NCBI RefSeq assembly: GCF_000264905.1
Contig: NW_006763139.1
Span: forward strand, 74,632-138,631
Origin: Stereum hirsutum FP-91666 SS1
Lineage: Eukaryota > Basidiomycota > Agaricomycetes > Russulales > Stereaceae
Length of the DNA: 64,000 nt
Reading direction: 5' to 3'
In this document: one piece after another, positions 36,703 to 49,949 of the stretch
Layout: each line of letters starts with the position of its first letter
Numbering within the stretch: position 1 is the stretch's first letter
The notes under the pieces: generated by a model
What the model saw: the letters and a program-made list of their open reading frames with translations, nothing else
What the model was told of the DNA's origin: nothing
Database searches by the model: none
Position numbers and translations under genes: made by a program

Positions 36703-39292
36703 TCACCGCATGTGCAGCTTTACAGGCACTTGCGGACCCTGGTCCGAATCATCTATCACCCAAGGCTGCAAACTGGATGAAATCCTGAGAACTATCTCTG
36801 AGTTCTTGCTTTCTATGCGATATTTCTTGACCAGAGAGCCCAATATGAGCTGATTGCACAATGTCAGTACCCATTCGGAGTCTGAACAATTTAAGACAAA
36901 TTACCTTTGACTGAAATATCGCTAAAAACAGCTTCCGTCAATACCGTCCGCTCAGTTGTCGACAAAATAACGTACCCATTCGCATCCCAGGGCATGATCG
37001 GGGCCCATCACTGAATGAAAGCAAGTTAGACCATCCTGGAAGACGCAGCGCCTCATCAGGTAAAGTCCCAAGCCATCGCTCGGGACGAAAGACATTTCCA
37101 TCGCCCCAGATAGCGTCGGAGCGGTGGAGAGATATAATTGGGATGATGACGGTCTTGAGAAGTAAAATCAGTGTCTGTAATTATCGCTGTACGCCTATCA
37201 ATCACGGACCTGGCCCTTTTCAACATGAATGTCCTGTAGCGGCTGGTCTTTACCGTGACTGATGTGAGTCTGAAGCGGAATTCTATCAGATTTGGTGGCA
37301 ACACGTTCCATGTACAGAAGAGCGGGATACATCCTTAGTCTAGGAGACAGCACTGAGATAGAATTTCATGGAAATATATTTCATGGCGTACGTTTCCTTA
37401 AGCACGGCATGCAGATAAGATTGCTGCGACTGCGACATCCCTGTGGAAGACGGGTAAGACGTGTCCAATTCTTCTCTTAGACGCTGCTGGATCTCTGGGT
37501 GACGCGAAAGCTCGTAGATGGAGAACGCGACGGTTTGGCTCGTAGTTTCCTGTCCAGAAACTCTGGATGAAGAACGATTGATGGGATATATCTTGAGCGG
37601 CAGATTAAGGAAACTCACAAGAACGTTGATATCTAGTTGGAATCTCTTTCAGATTATGACCTCAACCATCTAAAGCCGACGTGTTATACGCACGTGCTCG
37701 TACATCTCCTCGACTGAAAGGTGCTGCTCATCATGAGCTACCACTTCATATTCGTGTGAGACATCGCTGCTTCAATCGTCAAGAGATTTCAAGTTACTCA
37801 CAGAGTCGGCTTAGCAGGTCCTTGCCTCGAGTTCGGAGATCAGATGCTGAAGAACTTCTCGCTATGATCTCCTTGGCTACGACAGACTATGAAAGTATTC
37901 ATGTATCTTTCTGAGCTAAAAAACTGTCAAGGGACGTACCTTTATGGTTGCCGTAACTAGGCTTTGCGCCTGAAGGGCGGGTACAGGAAGGCTATTGAGG
38001 GCAGGGAACCGCCTGAGCATCATGAGGGTCTGTGAGGGTGGACGGTCTCAATAATGTTGGAATAGGGGTGAACCAAGCTGCGTACTAAGAACGATGCGTA
38101 TCGAGCAATACCGGTCAGCGACCTGCGCCTTGTGTCCAGTATAAGCTGTGCCTCGCGACTCTTCCCGGATTCGAAATCGTACAAGAATGCCTGGGAATCA
38201 CGCTGTTACACGGTAGTCAACGTAGGCTGAGATATAAGAGACATACGACGCGTCCGATTGCATTCAAGCTGTAGTGCGGTCGAAACGTAAACAATAGTTC
38301 AAGATCTGCCGGATGGGACTCACGTCATTCGATTCGTCCATGACAATATGTTTACGCCCATTTCACCATCCGAGTCCTCGACTGCTTGTGATAGATCATC
38401 TAAGACCTGATCCAAAACGTTAACGATGATCAGATAACCACTGACTATTAAGACTAGCCGTAGACATTGCTTGAAATATTTCGCCTTCCATGTCTTTAAC
38501 GGTTTGAGCCCTGCAAGGAACGGTCAGAAACGGACGCAGATGTTGAAAGGTTGTAACTGTAGATATAACACTGACGAGAATGCAGGGCTAACAAGACGTC
38601 TCATTCTTTTATGCTCGGATTCTCCCTCGACCCAGCCTAAGCCTTTTCCCAGGAAGCGAGCCACCCTAGGGCGTACGACAGCGCTATGGTCTAGGGCACA
38701 GGAAGCGATATTACGGTATGGTATCATATGCTAACAGAAAGAGTAATTCACTCACGGTAGTCGTAAATTTTCTCTTGTAGAATATAAGAAATGGCGAGCG
38801 TATCACCAAGAACCAGCTTCAAGATATATCAGAGCAGTACCGAGAGGGAACTGTCCCCCACAATATACTCACAACGTCCGGGGCCTGTAAAACAGATTGA
38901 CGACTCAGCGACGAATTCAAGAGGTGGAGGAAACACTCACACCAAGGGCAGCACAAATGCGATAAGTATGCCCAACGCTCTTCATCCACCGTAAATACGC
39001 TTGCCCTGGAGGGCTGTCATAAACCCGTTTTTCGTGGCCCCATATCCACTCTGGTTCTTCCTGAATATCGTTTGTTAGGAGGTAGTCTATGTCTACAGCT
39101 GTGATTCTCCAGTATATCACTCACGTCTGGATAAGGCAACGGATCAAGAGGAGATTTCCGTCGTACAAAAAGCCTGCGGTATACGAGCACGATTGAAATG
39201 AGCAATGCAGCGTGAACTACGGTCCAGTTCGTAACGGGAAGAGGAAACATGATAGTCGCCATTGGACAGCGAACCTTGTGAAGATCAAGCAT
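36703..39292 (-). CDS. Cytochrome P450 monooxygenase 3 of the cluster
   Basis: ATG 39292 (or 39262, MATIMFPL) gives an N-terminal membrane helix and a basic stop-transfer (YRRLFVRRKS). Then EEPEWIWGHEKRVYD, GQAYLRWMKSVGHTYR, and GKGLGWVEGESEHKRMRRL of helix C. It continues with DDLSQAVEDSDGEMG, SASDLRTRGKDLLSR, the helix-I motif SGQETTSQTVAF, KETLRMYPALL (ExxR, split by an intron), SDAIWGDGNVFRPERW, and the heme loop FSDGPRSCPGMRMG with its Cys. It ends VPVKLHMR at 36703. It is intron-rich and apparently intact. It differs clearly from P450s 1 and 2, so the cluster holds three separate P450 types. Confidence 0.9.
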
Positions 39293-41188
39293 GTCTTATA
39301 AACGAATTTCGTTGGTCGGCGCCCCTTGAAGGCGCTCTCCGTGCTTCGCACATCGCCGAATTGATGACATGGAAAGACATTTGGCCCAAACTCTATTAGC
39401 TGGCGATGTATGATATCTGTTGCGCTCTGCAATCGTCAAAGGGAAGAGAATAGTATTGGGGAATCACAATGAGTTTGATCTCTGAACAGGCTGCTGCATA
39501 TGAGAGAAGAAGCATAGCCATACTGAGCGGGCTGTGAGATTGATTGATATCAGCTGCTACCATAGTCTCACTCGATGTGAAGGCGGGCGGCCATCTCCTA
39601 AATCGAACGAGGTAACAGAGCCATATTCAAAAGAATGGAAGACGGACGGTTCTGGGGTCGACATCAGAATCGGGAAGACAAGAGAGTTTCTCCACATGCG
39701 TAGGCGCGCGTTGGACACGCTTGTCTAGGTATGGTAGGGATTAGAAATATGCTCTACTTACGGGATGCGAACGGCCTACTGGATATTATAGACATAAGAT
39801 TCTCCACTGATGGTGCATTACCAGAAGCTGGTAGATTTTTTCCGTTCCAGTGTGCGGAGGCGCTCCTCGGACATCGTGGCCCATGCCTCATGCCAGGCAG
39901 AACATAACACCTCACTAGTTCTGATAATCTGTATAACTTTTGGGTTCGTAAATTCTCCTGGCAGACTATCGCAGAACAGTATCAGTGTGACCGCCCTTCC
40001 CGAAGAAAATGGTCTAGAGTACACATATGCGGTGCATTCACGATACCAGACTAGGCGCCGGCAGATCTCGTTCCTCTGCAGCCGCGAACATATAGCCTGT
40101 TCGCCGTGTCAAATGTTCATCTACACCGTCCTCGCCACTCAGCACCGCAAAAGATTCGGAAAAATCATCGCTATGGGGGCAAACATGCTGCTCATCATCG
40201 ATGTGAATGCGTCTACACCAAGGAATACGATTAAACACGTGTAAGTGAAGAAAAAATTCAACAACTAAGAGACATGGTGCGAAACGTACCAGTCACGTCA
40301 CCTTCCCCGCTCGGCCCTCCTGATCCCCCAGCTCCATGAACTACTTCCTCTATGCCCCCCTCTAAACTGCACACGACTCACGAGACCATCAAGCCCGCTC
40401 CTTTTCCTTCTGGGATGTCTCACGAGGAAGAGTATTGCGCCCATCTCTTCTCCTCGGCCCCACAATACATACACAGAGTCTTCGACCGCGGATGGACTTT
40501 CGTTTTCGGTTGACGTGAGTTTTTGAGGACGATTGTGGTGGGGAGTTTAGATGTGGACATGTATGTGGCGGTGGCGAGGAATAACTCGGGGCGATTGAGC
40601 TCGAGACTGGGACATGGAATGTGATTACGAGTAAAGGTCTCAGTACGATGGTTTCAACGATTATCGCTGAGATTTGATGTGTGGTGGTAGTGATGAGCGA
40701 TCGAGCACAATTTGGGGAGGTCCGCAAAGATATGTGGCTATTTGAGAGAGGGCCAAGCACGATAGTCCGTTTGGTTGTCCGTCCGTCTGTTCATTCGCCC
40801 GATAACAAGACCCTGCCGATAAGGTTGTTTAGCTCAAAAATGGACAGAATACGATACCGAAGCGAAGAGACGGTCGAAGTGTCCTCGAAATAACAAAAAA
40901 AAATGGATTAGAAACAAGGACACATCTGCACAAGCTCGAACAGCTGATATGGCAGCCATACTTTGACTGGGGAGCGAGAAGGCAGGTACAAAAAGGTGAA
41001 GTAAGATAGAAAAGTAGGACAGAAGAAAGGCGAAACGGGATGTGGAGATCGAAAGAAAAGAATGAGATAAAATAAAATACGCACTAAAGCTCTCTCTTTT
41101 CCTCAGGATGAAAAGATTCCGATACGGCTCCCACTCGTACGTACGGAGCGGTTTCAGATAGCGACCATTAATTCGTTAGTCGACCCAT

Positions 41189-41675
41189 TCATTGACTAAG
41201 TATCCACAGACATCCATGAGTGCGAGTATCTACACTTCCAATCGTCGTGCAGAGTGGAACGAGGAAAGCATGCGTCGAAAGTAATACGGTCAACCCCTTT
41301 TTATCGAACACAGCTAAGGTGATTAGAAAGGTTCGACACGGTAGAGGTATGACGAAGAGAAATGAAGAAAGACGTACCACCTCGACGATCCAGCCGCTCC
41401 ACCTCCAACCCTTTTTCAGCGCTGCGAACCACGCCATATGATGGTCCTGAATGATACATTAGCATCAGTATCAATGCACGAGAGACAAGACAACGATCTC
41501 GAGAGCTCGCGTAAATGATCTGAGACATGGATACGAACCTGTTGAAAAGTAGCAAGACGATTCCACCTTGTCCTCCAACAACCCTCGACAAGCATCTTGC
41601 GAGCTCCGCTGTCCTTCCACCTCCCTCATTCGTCTTCTTATCGACATAGACTTCCGCTATCCTCCCTACCAACAT
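41189..41675 (-). CDS. Hypothetical protein, two possible exons
   Basis: Minus strand: ATG 41675 gives MLVGRIAEVYVDKKTNEGG then RTAELARCLSRVVGGQGGIV. A second piece, HHMAWFAALKKGWRWSGW followed by IVEVV, ends at a GTACGT donor near 41376. The first piece has a possible donor near 41535. The composition looks coding, but no family was recognised and the 3' end is not found. Confidence 0.3.
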
Positions 41676-42020
41676 CTCCCCAACGTACGACCAATCTTCG
41701 ACTCACTCCGAATATAACCTAAAACACGACCCCTGGCCAGGTGCGTCCAACCTGTCCATGAGTTCAAACCTATCATGGAACTGTTGAACAACCTGGATAA
41801 GGCCGGGCTGAAGCAGAACGCTGCACCTTGGCTGCACCCTGCGGTAGCAGAGATCAGAACAGTCCGGCTTTTTACATCAGAGAAAGCTGTTTTGAGAATG
41901 AAGCTAGCATGCGATTCCTTGGTTTAGGAGTTCGTAGAGAACGACAACGATCCGAAGGCAGGAACAGGATGAGGGAGAGGGAAAAGAGTCGATCGGAGAG
42001 AGCGCCAAGAGAGCGCTGCC

Positions 42021-42040
42021 GTAATCTTATCTTATCAGTC
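42021..42040. promoter_or_regulatory. Doubled GATA-type motif
   Basis: ATCTTATCTTATCAG (GATA boxes on the minus strand) lies about 350 bp upstream of the hypothetical minus-strand gene starting at 41675. The flanking 45 bp resemble 51995-52035. Confidence 0.3.
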
Positions 42041-43569
42041 CGGGATTGCTCGCCAGCTCAGGCCAGCTCCGTCATCCTCCGGGCTCGCATCCCTCTTGCG
42101 TCCCTCCAAACAAGAACTTCGCCTTGCTCGACTCTTGCTGTGTGCCTGTTGCCATTCACTTACGCAGAACATTTAGGACAATGCAGATGGTTGGATAACC
42201 ATGAATATATCTTTGGATCTGTTCGACAAGCATGCGTGATGCCACTGGGTTCGCGGCTGTCATTGACAATCTACTGTAACATAAACTCCGGATTTCGTAC
42301 AGCAGCAACTCGAACCAACAAGACGCAAGGTACAAACGCTTCATGTTTTTCGGTTATTGTGAGCCTGGTGGGTTGAATAGTCCATGGTATGCATTTCTTT
42401 CCTGCCGCGGAACATTTAATTTCATACAACATCGCCGAACAAGGTCTGAAAACCTAAGCAAGAGGTTGTCCGATGTTGGAGACTGTCAAGTCGGATACAC
42501 TGTGGGCCGCATGGATTGGACCGTAGACTCCTTCGTCGAGTGTGTCGCTCTCTCCTGTGCTTCATTACTTCTCTACTGACACTATACTCTTCGCCCTCGG
42601 TGTCGTTCCCTCGTGCTCTCAAGGGTTTTTCCACGTCCTATCTCTACTAATGCTTTCGAACGCGAATCGTGCAGTTCTCTTCGCCTTATGTTGCGTGTTC
42701 CAATCCCCCAATTTAACACAGTACGGTCCTACAACTCCCGGTATGCACGATCTCGTCGCTTGTTTCGAAGAGCGTCACGTCTTCGTCCCGCTAAAACAGG
42801 ATGACCTCTACTCTAACCCCGTCTTCTCCTCTTCTGTGTCTTGTCTTGCACATCACAATTCCTAACGCTACCTTGGATAGGTATCACAAACCCTATCTCT
42901 CTGGGCCCACCAACACCATGGCACTTCCTGTTCCTACACACATCTCCAAGCGCTCTTCAGGCCTACTCCTTCGACGCCCAATATCAATCAGAATTCCATA
43001 GCAGTATACCCATCCCGGCGTCTCTTCCGCCGACTCTTGCCGTCCAATGCCTAGACTATGCAGTGCGAGTTTTGACTCAGACCTGCTCATACTCGACTGT
43101 TTTTTCCTTTCTCTTGTCTGTATTTTGTGCTGCTTTACGGTGCGGCTAATTGTGATGGCTATCCTATTTCGACCCGATCTCCAAACCAGATTATACCCGG
43201 ATCGTTTTGGCTTGTCACGGCGTACATCATCACCGATATATCCTGTTGCCAGCCTGTTGCTATCCATTTTGCGTGCATCTTCTACCATGGGATTAGAGCA
43301 GGTGCAAGCGCTGATCCGAGATAAGGCACGAAGAAATCGTACTCGATCGTCAGACCCGTCTTGATTGACAGATCGCTCTAGCTATTTCTTTTCAAGAAGT
43401 TCACATCAAGAGCGCTCCGTGGAAGCAATATGCGTACACACGCTCAAACGTATCAGAGCATCAGAACATCATGTTGGACTGAGCAAGCGACAGAAGATGA
43501 TGCATGTTGCTCCGAATTCTCTCATGAGCAACTCGGCAGGAACTCGATGTTGCCGCTCCGCTCACAACG

Positions 43570-44706
43570 ATGCCATCTAACCGGACGAAGGTAAGTATCT
43601 ACTGTCGTGATTCGCTCACGCCCACCATCCCCACTCATACCGCTTCCATGCCAGCATACCTTGTACCGCATCCAACGGGTAAGCTCAACCTCTCCAAGGC
43701 ATATTCAGCCCCCAACAGAGTTTGTCGTAGATGCCCAGATTGACCAAGCAGTCGGAATCTGTATTCGCGCATATGACGGCGGTTAGTGTATGGACTGCTG
43801 TGCCACTTTCTTTGGTAACTTGAACGTGTCACAGATACTGCGCTAAAGGCTATGCTTGGAGATGATCTCAAGCTCACCGACATTTTCTTCCGCTCTATGC
43901 TACGAGGTGGCGCACTTGAAGGCTCATTCTATATCGCGAACGACGGAAAAAATACCTCTGTGGTCTCCTCGGTGTCTGTTTGCTTCCCGCCAGGCGTATC
44001 TTGGGTGTATCTTGTTGGGGAAGGTGAGTTCCCTAGCACAGCGGATCTCATACTGACTTATACCTCGATCCAGCGAAGAGCAGCGGAAACTGGGATTTTA
44101 TGAGCTCTGGGATGGACTCTCTCCTGAAACGAAACATTGGTGGGAGGGCGTAAGTTTGCGATATGCTCGCATTTTCTATGGTCTCTACTGATGTCTTCAT
44201 CACTCGCTAGTTTCAAAAGGATAATGTTCAATGGTTGAAATCTCTACTAGGCACAAAGGCAAGCGTCGGGTGCTTCTCCCTTTTGGACTGTATCTTGTTC
44301 CTGAGACTGAATCCACTACGGCCTTCACAGCTTGGAACGGAATGGGTAGTCAGTCTCATCGCGACCGACCCTGCTGAGCAGCACAAAGGCCATGCCACAT
44401 CTATTATGAATGAAATCTGTGACCAGGTGCGACGTACATCGAAATCACATCACAAACAAAGAACTAACGCCTAGTTCAGGCGGCGCGCGAACACAGAATG
44501 GTGGGGCTCTCTACGCAGACCTTGGACAATGTAAGCAGTCTATATTTTGTCTCAATGGATTGGTCATAAATTCTAACATTCATGAATGATCCTTGGAGGC
44601 TGCGTGGTACGAAAGCCTGGGATTCACTAAGCTCGGTGAAAGACAAGTAGCTGCGCCAACGAATGATTTTCCTAGTATTTTACTCGTCAAGGAGCCCAGC
44701 TCATAA
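43570..44706 (+). CDS. GNAT-family N-acetyltransferase-like protein
   Basis: GNAT enzymes move acetyl from acetyl-CoA to an amine. ATG 43570 gives MPSNRTK. Exon 2 has PTEFVVDAQIDQAVGICIR, exon 3 LGDDLKLTDIFFRSMLRGG and SVSVCFPPGVSWVYLVGE, then GFYELWDGLSPETKHWW. The core SLIATDPAEQHKGHATSIM follows, with the acetyl-CoA loop (Q/R)xxGxA as QHKGHA. The end is AAWYESLGFTKLGERQV and VKEPSS, with stop TAA 44704-44706. The layout fits the basidiomycete group of single-domain GNAT proteins. The exon-3 to exon-4 join needs an AAG acceptor (after GCGAAG) rather than the nearby CAG. The substrate is unknown. Confidence 0.75.
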
Positions 44707-45127
44707 TCCGTGGAGAATTGCTGCTCTAGGCGAACATTTGGGTGAATGAAACGTACCATATCTTTGAAAGCCCCGGTTGTGGCCCTTTCGAATGTTCTTC
44801 TGCCCTGCGATCGGTCGCCGAATCCCTCTCGGGGCCTCCAGTGCTCGACGTAGACTGAGCTCATAAGCAGATAAAGAATATCCGGAAGACAATAGATTCA
44901 CTTCGAGATCTACGGAGCACGAGCAGGGTCAGGTCCAAATCGGGAAGGCGAGCGAACTTCCGCAGCGGTTCATGGGGTCCTGGAACTCCGTGATGGGTAC
45001 TTGATGGGTACCGTACGCTGTGACCTGCCCTCTCCGACGCAGTATAACATAGGATGATATACTCATTTAAGTGTGAATCTCATGTGGCTAGCGGACTGCG
45101 AGGTCTAGATAGCAAAGACAATTTCTG

Positions 45128-45364
45128 GTGCCACAGTTCTTTCCTGTGGACTCACTACCGTTCCTCCATCACCTAGTACTTAAATTGAAAAGCTCAACCT
45201 CATCTGAAGGTCTCCGAAGTATTGGAGCATCCAAGAATCAAGTCCTTGGATTGTCTGTCATGTCTCTTACTACTGATAACAGGGACAGCGTCAATATCTC
45301 ATTTGTACTTTTTGTGAAAATTATGGATGATAGACTAAGGGAAAGGCTCAGCGATGGAGTCTGA
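45128..45364 (+). pseudogene. DUF6533 C-terminal fragment
   Basis: The frame contains LHHLVLKLKSSTS followed by GASKNQVLG, matching the C-terminal block of the DUF6533 genes in this window (NHLVLNLKSYS...ARNRVLGNIG). The signature N-terminal helix and the RVYALYGR-type exon are not present upstream. It is read as a remnant of a fifth copy. Confidence 0.5.
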
Positions 45365-45405
45365 GGACAAGCACAAATTGAATAGTGAGACAAAATTGTA
45401 TATCA

Positions 45406-46130
45406 TTAATGATCTAAGGTATGACCTGCATACATCTCGGGCAGTGATAGCCCAAAACAAAAGATGCAATGACATTGGGCCGAATTTGGCTGGTATCGAG
45501 CCAGAGTTGATTCGCAACCATAAAAGGAACAAGGCGAAAGATTGCTGACTTCCCTTAGTATCAGCTCATCGGGCTCAACAAATGACACAGGCAAGGCTGG
45601 CCTTGGTCTAAATGAACTCGAGAGGGACAATATCAATTCGCTGTCGCATTCCGCTGCTTCAAGAAAGAAGAATGACCAGCAGAATAACACCCGGAACATG
45701 CATATGAAATGAACGGCAGTTCCAACTTGAACGTTGTCAACACAACAGCCCTCAGACATGCTCTTGTATGACCGGAGCCAGATACTTAAGATTGATATCC
45801 TAATATCTGTAATACAGGTTGCCCGGGCCCCGTATAAGTAGTGGCTGTTAGAGACAAGTATGTTTAAAAGGGAACCAAGCGCACCACCTGTGGTCGGCGC
45901 CTCTTTCCGAGGCCTACTAAAGTATCGGTACACGTAGAAGATCCAATTCAGAGAATAAGTAATGCCTCCGCACAGTCGAAGATGCCGATGAGAACCAGAA
46001 TCGACGATTGTAGGGACAAGCGTGATCAAAAACCCGTAGAGAAAAACCATTTGACAAGGCCAGAAGCAGCAATCTTGGGAGCAATGATACGAGGGGCGCC
46101 GGCGTTGTTCCTGGTCTGCGGACCAGGCAT
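45406..46130 (-). CDS. Hypothetical protein, unidentified
   Basis: A possible start ATG 46130 gives MPGPQTRNNAGAPRIIAPK then IAASGLVKW, with a TTAAATA box about 45 bp upstream. The following 214-codon frame has hydrophobic stretches near FVYRYF and AVHFICMFRVLFCWSFFF. No domain was recognised, and whether the two pieces join is unclear. Confidence 0.25.
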
Positions 46131-46784
46131 AGTAGATGCTGTTTGTAGGCGAGTGGTATTTAAGCTAGCGTGAGGCTGCGTGACAGCCACATTCAACAAC
46201 GAAGGAGACAAGTGAGACCCCGGAAAGGCGCGGCCGCAGGTGGAGGAGCAAGTCCGACCCCGATTTGGACCTGACCCTGCTCGTGCACCGTAGAGATCAC
46301 TTTCTAGAGTGCAATATCCATGTCTTTATACGCAGGGAGCGAGTGGACAGAACAAGACAGAACAGGAGTTGGGCATGCGGCGCGAGGTTGTCAACGAAAG
46401 AAAATGACGTGGTTGTTTGTACATGTTATTTTCTAAAGCCTTCGGCTCTTGGCCGAACGCCACATCACAGTGGCACTCATCCCTTGCTCATTACAACCAC
46501 GACCAGGCTGAACACCTTAATATCGACTGACTTATTGTCATATCATGGTCCATGCTGTCTCAACAAGTGCGAATACTTTGACATGATATAGCTGAAGGTG
46601 GCGTCGTTTTCATGCGCAGCTTATCTCATTGCCTTCATCCAAACTTGAACATGAGTCGTCAAGCTGACCATTGTCCAACCCTTCCAGCTATTGGAGGCCT
46701 AATGGGCGGCTTCAACATAAACTACGAGCTGTAAAGCCGAATTGTTTCATCTCTTCTTTGATGCGGGCATGACCAGCTATACAC

Positions 46785-47679
46785 ATGCTATCTCTTCGCT
46801 CACGACTTTGTCTATCACGACGGTCCCTGATCGCATATCACCGGCTCAACACGAAGGATCTGGCTAAGATACCTAGCTTGGCGGAGGATGAGGATAGAGC
46901 GATCTCGACGGTGATGAAGGAAGTTGATGCGTTGAGTGTAATGTATGAGGCGAAAGGTACGCATCCTTCTACGAAATTCCCTTTGTTCTTCGATCCCTTT
47001 AAAAACCGTCAGATGTTTGCTAGACTTGTAAGACCGATGGTCATGGCTGACAGAAATATAATACTGCGCCACTTTCTTCCCCATCCCCCTCATCATGATG
47101 ACCCTCCCATCCACGCAGACAGAACCCGCCTTTCGAACCTTGGCATTCGCACAATCCATTTCGACGGAGAGCGCCTCTACATCTCCAACCGGTCATAGCG
47201 CAGCATTCCCCATATCCTCGTCTGAGATCTCGTGCATCGCGAGGTACCTGGCTCGGATGCGGAAGCCAGACGTCGAAGGGGACAATGTGCGTTTTCGTGC
47301 TGCGGATTGTACGGAAGCCGACGACGGTAGTGGGAAAGTCGCGCTTCCGAATCCGAGTCTGAGGACGACAGAGATAAAAGCGGGAGGCGGAGCTGTGGAA
47401 GTCATGCGGATATACGAAACAGATGAAGCTGAGGGGCTCGGAGAGGTCGGAAAGGACATCGAGGTGGAGACAGAGACGGGGACGATCGATGATCAGGTTG
47501 TGGCCGGATACCGGGTGGGAGAGGATGCATCCACCAGCTTGAGTGTGTCAGAACGTGCAGAGGCCGATGGAGTGAAAACATCACTGGTATGGATTATCGT
47601 TCCCACTTTTGTGTTTCCCGTTATACGTGTTCATCCCAATCAGGCTGAGCTGATTGGGTCATCCCATATAATCCCCTAG
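46785..47679 (+). CDS. Hypothetical protein, possibly mitochondrial
   Basis: ATG 46785 opens with MLSLRSRLCLSRRSLIAYHR, an Arg/Ser/Leu-rich start like a mitochondrial presequence, then an acidic helix (DEDRAISTVMKEVDALSVM). An overlapping frame from about 47095 to 47679 is acidic and Thr/Ser-rich (EVETETGTIDDQVV). The two may be exons of one gene. No family was recognised. Confidence 0.3.
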
Positions 47680-49949
47680 ACAGGTCACGATATCGACCTC
47701 TGCCGCCCGATATACCTATCAAGACGCATGTATCGCATCGCTTTCGTGCCTGTAAACGTTACCGTCGTCCACAAACGTCTTTGCGCCATTTCGAGATGCA
47801 CATCAATCACGGCTCTAGTCGAATTTCACTTGACCTGAAATTTCCTCAAATCGTGCGTGTTTTCTTCGCCACCAAGCTACGGCACGAGTACTAGGTTCAA
47901 GTTGAGAGATCGACTGACGAACCCTAGTTAGCCGTGTGTTCCATGGGCGGAATACTCATTCAACGGAAGACAAGGACGACCTAAGGACGAAGAAGAACGT
48001 TCCTAGCAGCCTTCGTGCACCGCTGCCAGTTCGCCTGCCTCAGCCTTGACGGTGTTTCATGCGCTCTCGTGTGTCGGCTCCACGATTTCTCATGGACGCC
48101 TCCCTATCGATCCACCAATCGCCAAGTCCAGCATAATAGACCTTGATGCAATATTGCTATAAGGTGCGTCTCCCTTGATATACTCGGGAATTGCTGCGAC
48201 CGTTGTCGTGGTGGCGTATCGAGGTGCCACTTGGATGTGGCATAAACACCTGCGTACGGCTGCTTTATGGCTTGATGTTCCTCTCTTGTTCCGTACACCA
48301 CGCAGTCCGCTTTCACCCATTGAGTCCATTCTGCGCTTGTGTTTCGTTGAAACCAGTCAGCTCAGTGGACAACGAAGTTGTGCAATATGGACACTGCGAG
48401 CAGCTCTGCTGTTCATCTCGAACGCTTTTGACCACGATAACTTCGAGTCAAAGCTTAGCCTTCCTGTTTCACTACTGTCGAACATCCATTCCATCATCTC
48501 ACTCTCATTCGCCCAAATTTGACTGTCCGTTGGTTTCAGCTGCACGAGCTGCGATTTGACTCCATCATGGCCTAAGGTTTGTGTGGCATTGATAAAAAAA
48601 AATGGACCGTGGTCGGAGCATACGTCCATATGCATATGCCGTACCATTCTCCATAATCGACGGAATGTTTGTGGCTTTGGTCGGATCCCAACAACAGATC
48701 GTAAAGGGCAATCAGTTGCGATTTTACATCTCTAGAGAGGAATAGAACACGGTGAATGGGGCCAACATGGAGTCGAGAGTCTGTACCGTTTTGTGTCGCT
48801 GACTGAAACCCAGGCAACGCTCTGTCTTCTCTCCTCACATTTATGCGTTGTCAGCTCGTCGCCATACAAGGCTCGCTGCACCAACCCAATACTCTACAGA
48901 CAGCTATACCATGAGCTTGGAGAAGCCAAGAAGTCACTTCTTATGTGCCAAGGCATCTTACCAGTGTCGATACGAACTCGTCGAGAGAAGTGCCTGTTTC
49001 GCCCTTCGGGCAGTGTAGGACTTTTGTCTCTCAGCTCGAGTGTCATCCTAATTTGTTCATGGTCGTGGAGGTTGCGGGAATCATTAGACGACTTTATGTC
49101 TTGATTGATCGAACCTGAGATGCATTGAGCCCCTGTCTTTGAAATATGACAGCAGCGAGGACATGTCTGTCACTTTGCATCGAAGATGGAGTGATACATA
49201 CCTGGCCATCATTAGAAAAGCATCCGGTTATGCAGAGTCTGTCGTCTTATGGTCTTAATATTTATCTCGTGGTAGAGAATAACTGTCCTCGGGCTTATCG
49301 ACGCCGGCATGGCGTATGGACATTCCGTTGAGGATTATCCGAGCGTAGTCTCCTTAGGATAACCTGGACTTCCTTCAGTGCCGTTGAAGGTCTCAGGGCG
49401 GCGAGAAAGAGCGGCGGGGGGTCAGGGATCTCGCCAGAGTATCATAGATATCTTTGACGAGACTTGAGCTGCATAACCGAAGAAATTGCAATGCAATGTC
49501 CGAAAGTAGTATTGAGAGGCCACATACGATCATGATGGTACGTCGAAACTTGAATAACCGGTGCTTGCTCGTCTGAGATCTCTGGGTTCGCTAAGACATC
49601 CACTGGCTAATATGTCCTTTTGCAGGTATTTCAACGATGGTTGGAAGGACAGTCATGCAAATCGGAATACGACGTGGTACGATGACCACCATACCTAGCA
49701 GATATGCGAGTTTCATCTGCTATTCAGGGTGATGCGATTCCCTCTGTCTTGCGACGACGCCACTTCGAGGACGTGAATGATTCGCATTCCTTGATCTTTC
49801 CGTTTGATGGAAACGATAGAATGAATCGCGAAGTCCCTTTCGGTCTCTCGCTGGTCAATGTCGTTCTATCTTATGAGATGAATAGACTAGAATTGTGGGT
49901 GAAAGGTACATAAAACCCACCCGTGTTCAGAGCACCTTTGCATCTCTCC
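47680..49949. other. Gene-poor stretch, nothing recognised
   Basis: Several frames of 60-120 codons occur on both strands (for example plus 48175-48559, plus 48793-49104, plus 49704-49913), but none shows a motif, helix pattern or splice chain that supports a gene. Confidence 0.4.

Larger units (their letters stand above)
39293..43569. other. Gene-poor 4.3 kb between P450 cluster and GNAT gene
   Basis: No gene could be named. Frames worth noting: minus 39818-40024 (FTNPKVIQIIRTSEVL), minus 40389-40760 (Ser/Pro-rich), and plus 42841-43365 with hydrophobic segments. None shows a family motif or a convincing exon chain. A purine-rich block followed by doubled TTATC sites occurs at 41930-42050. 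Confidence 0.4.
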
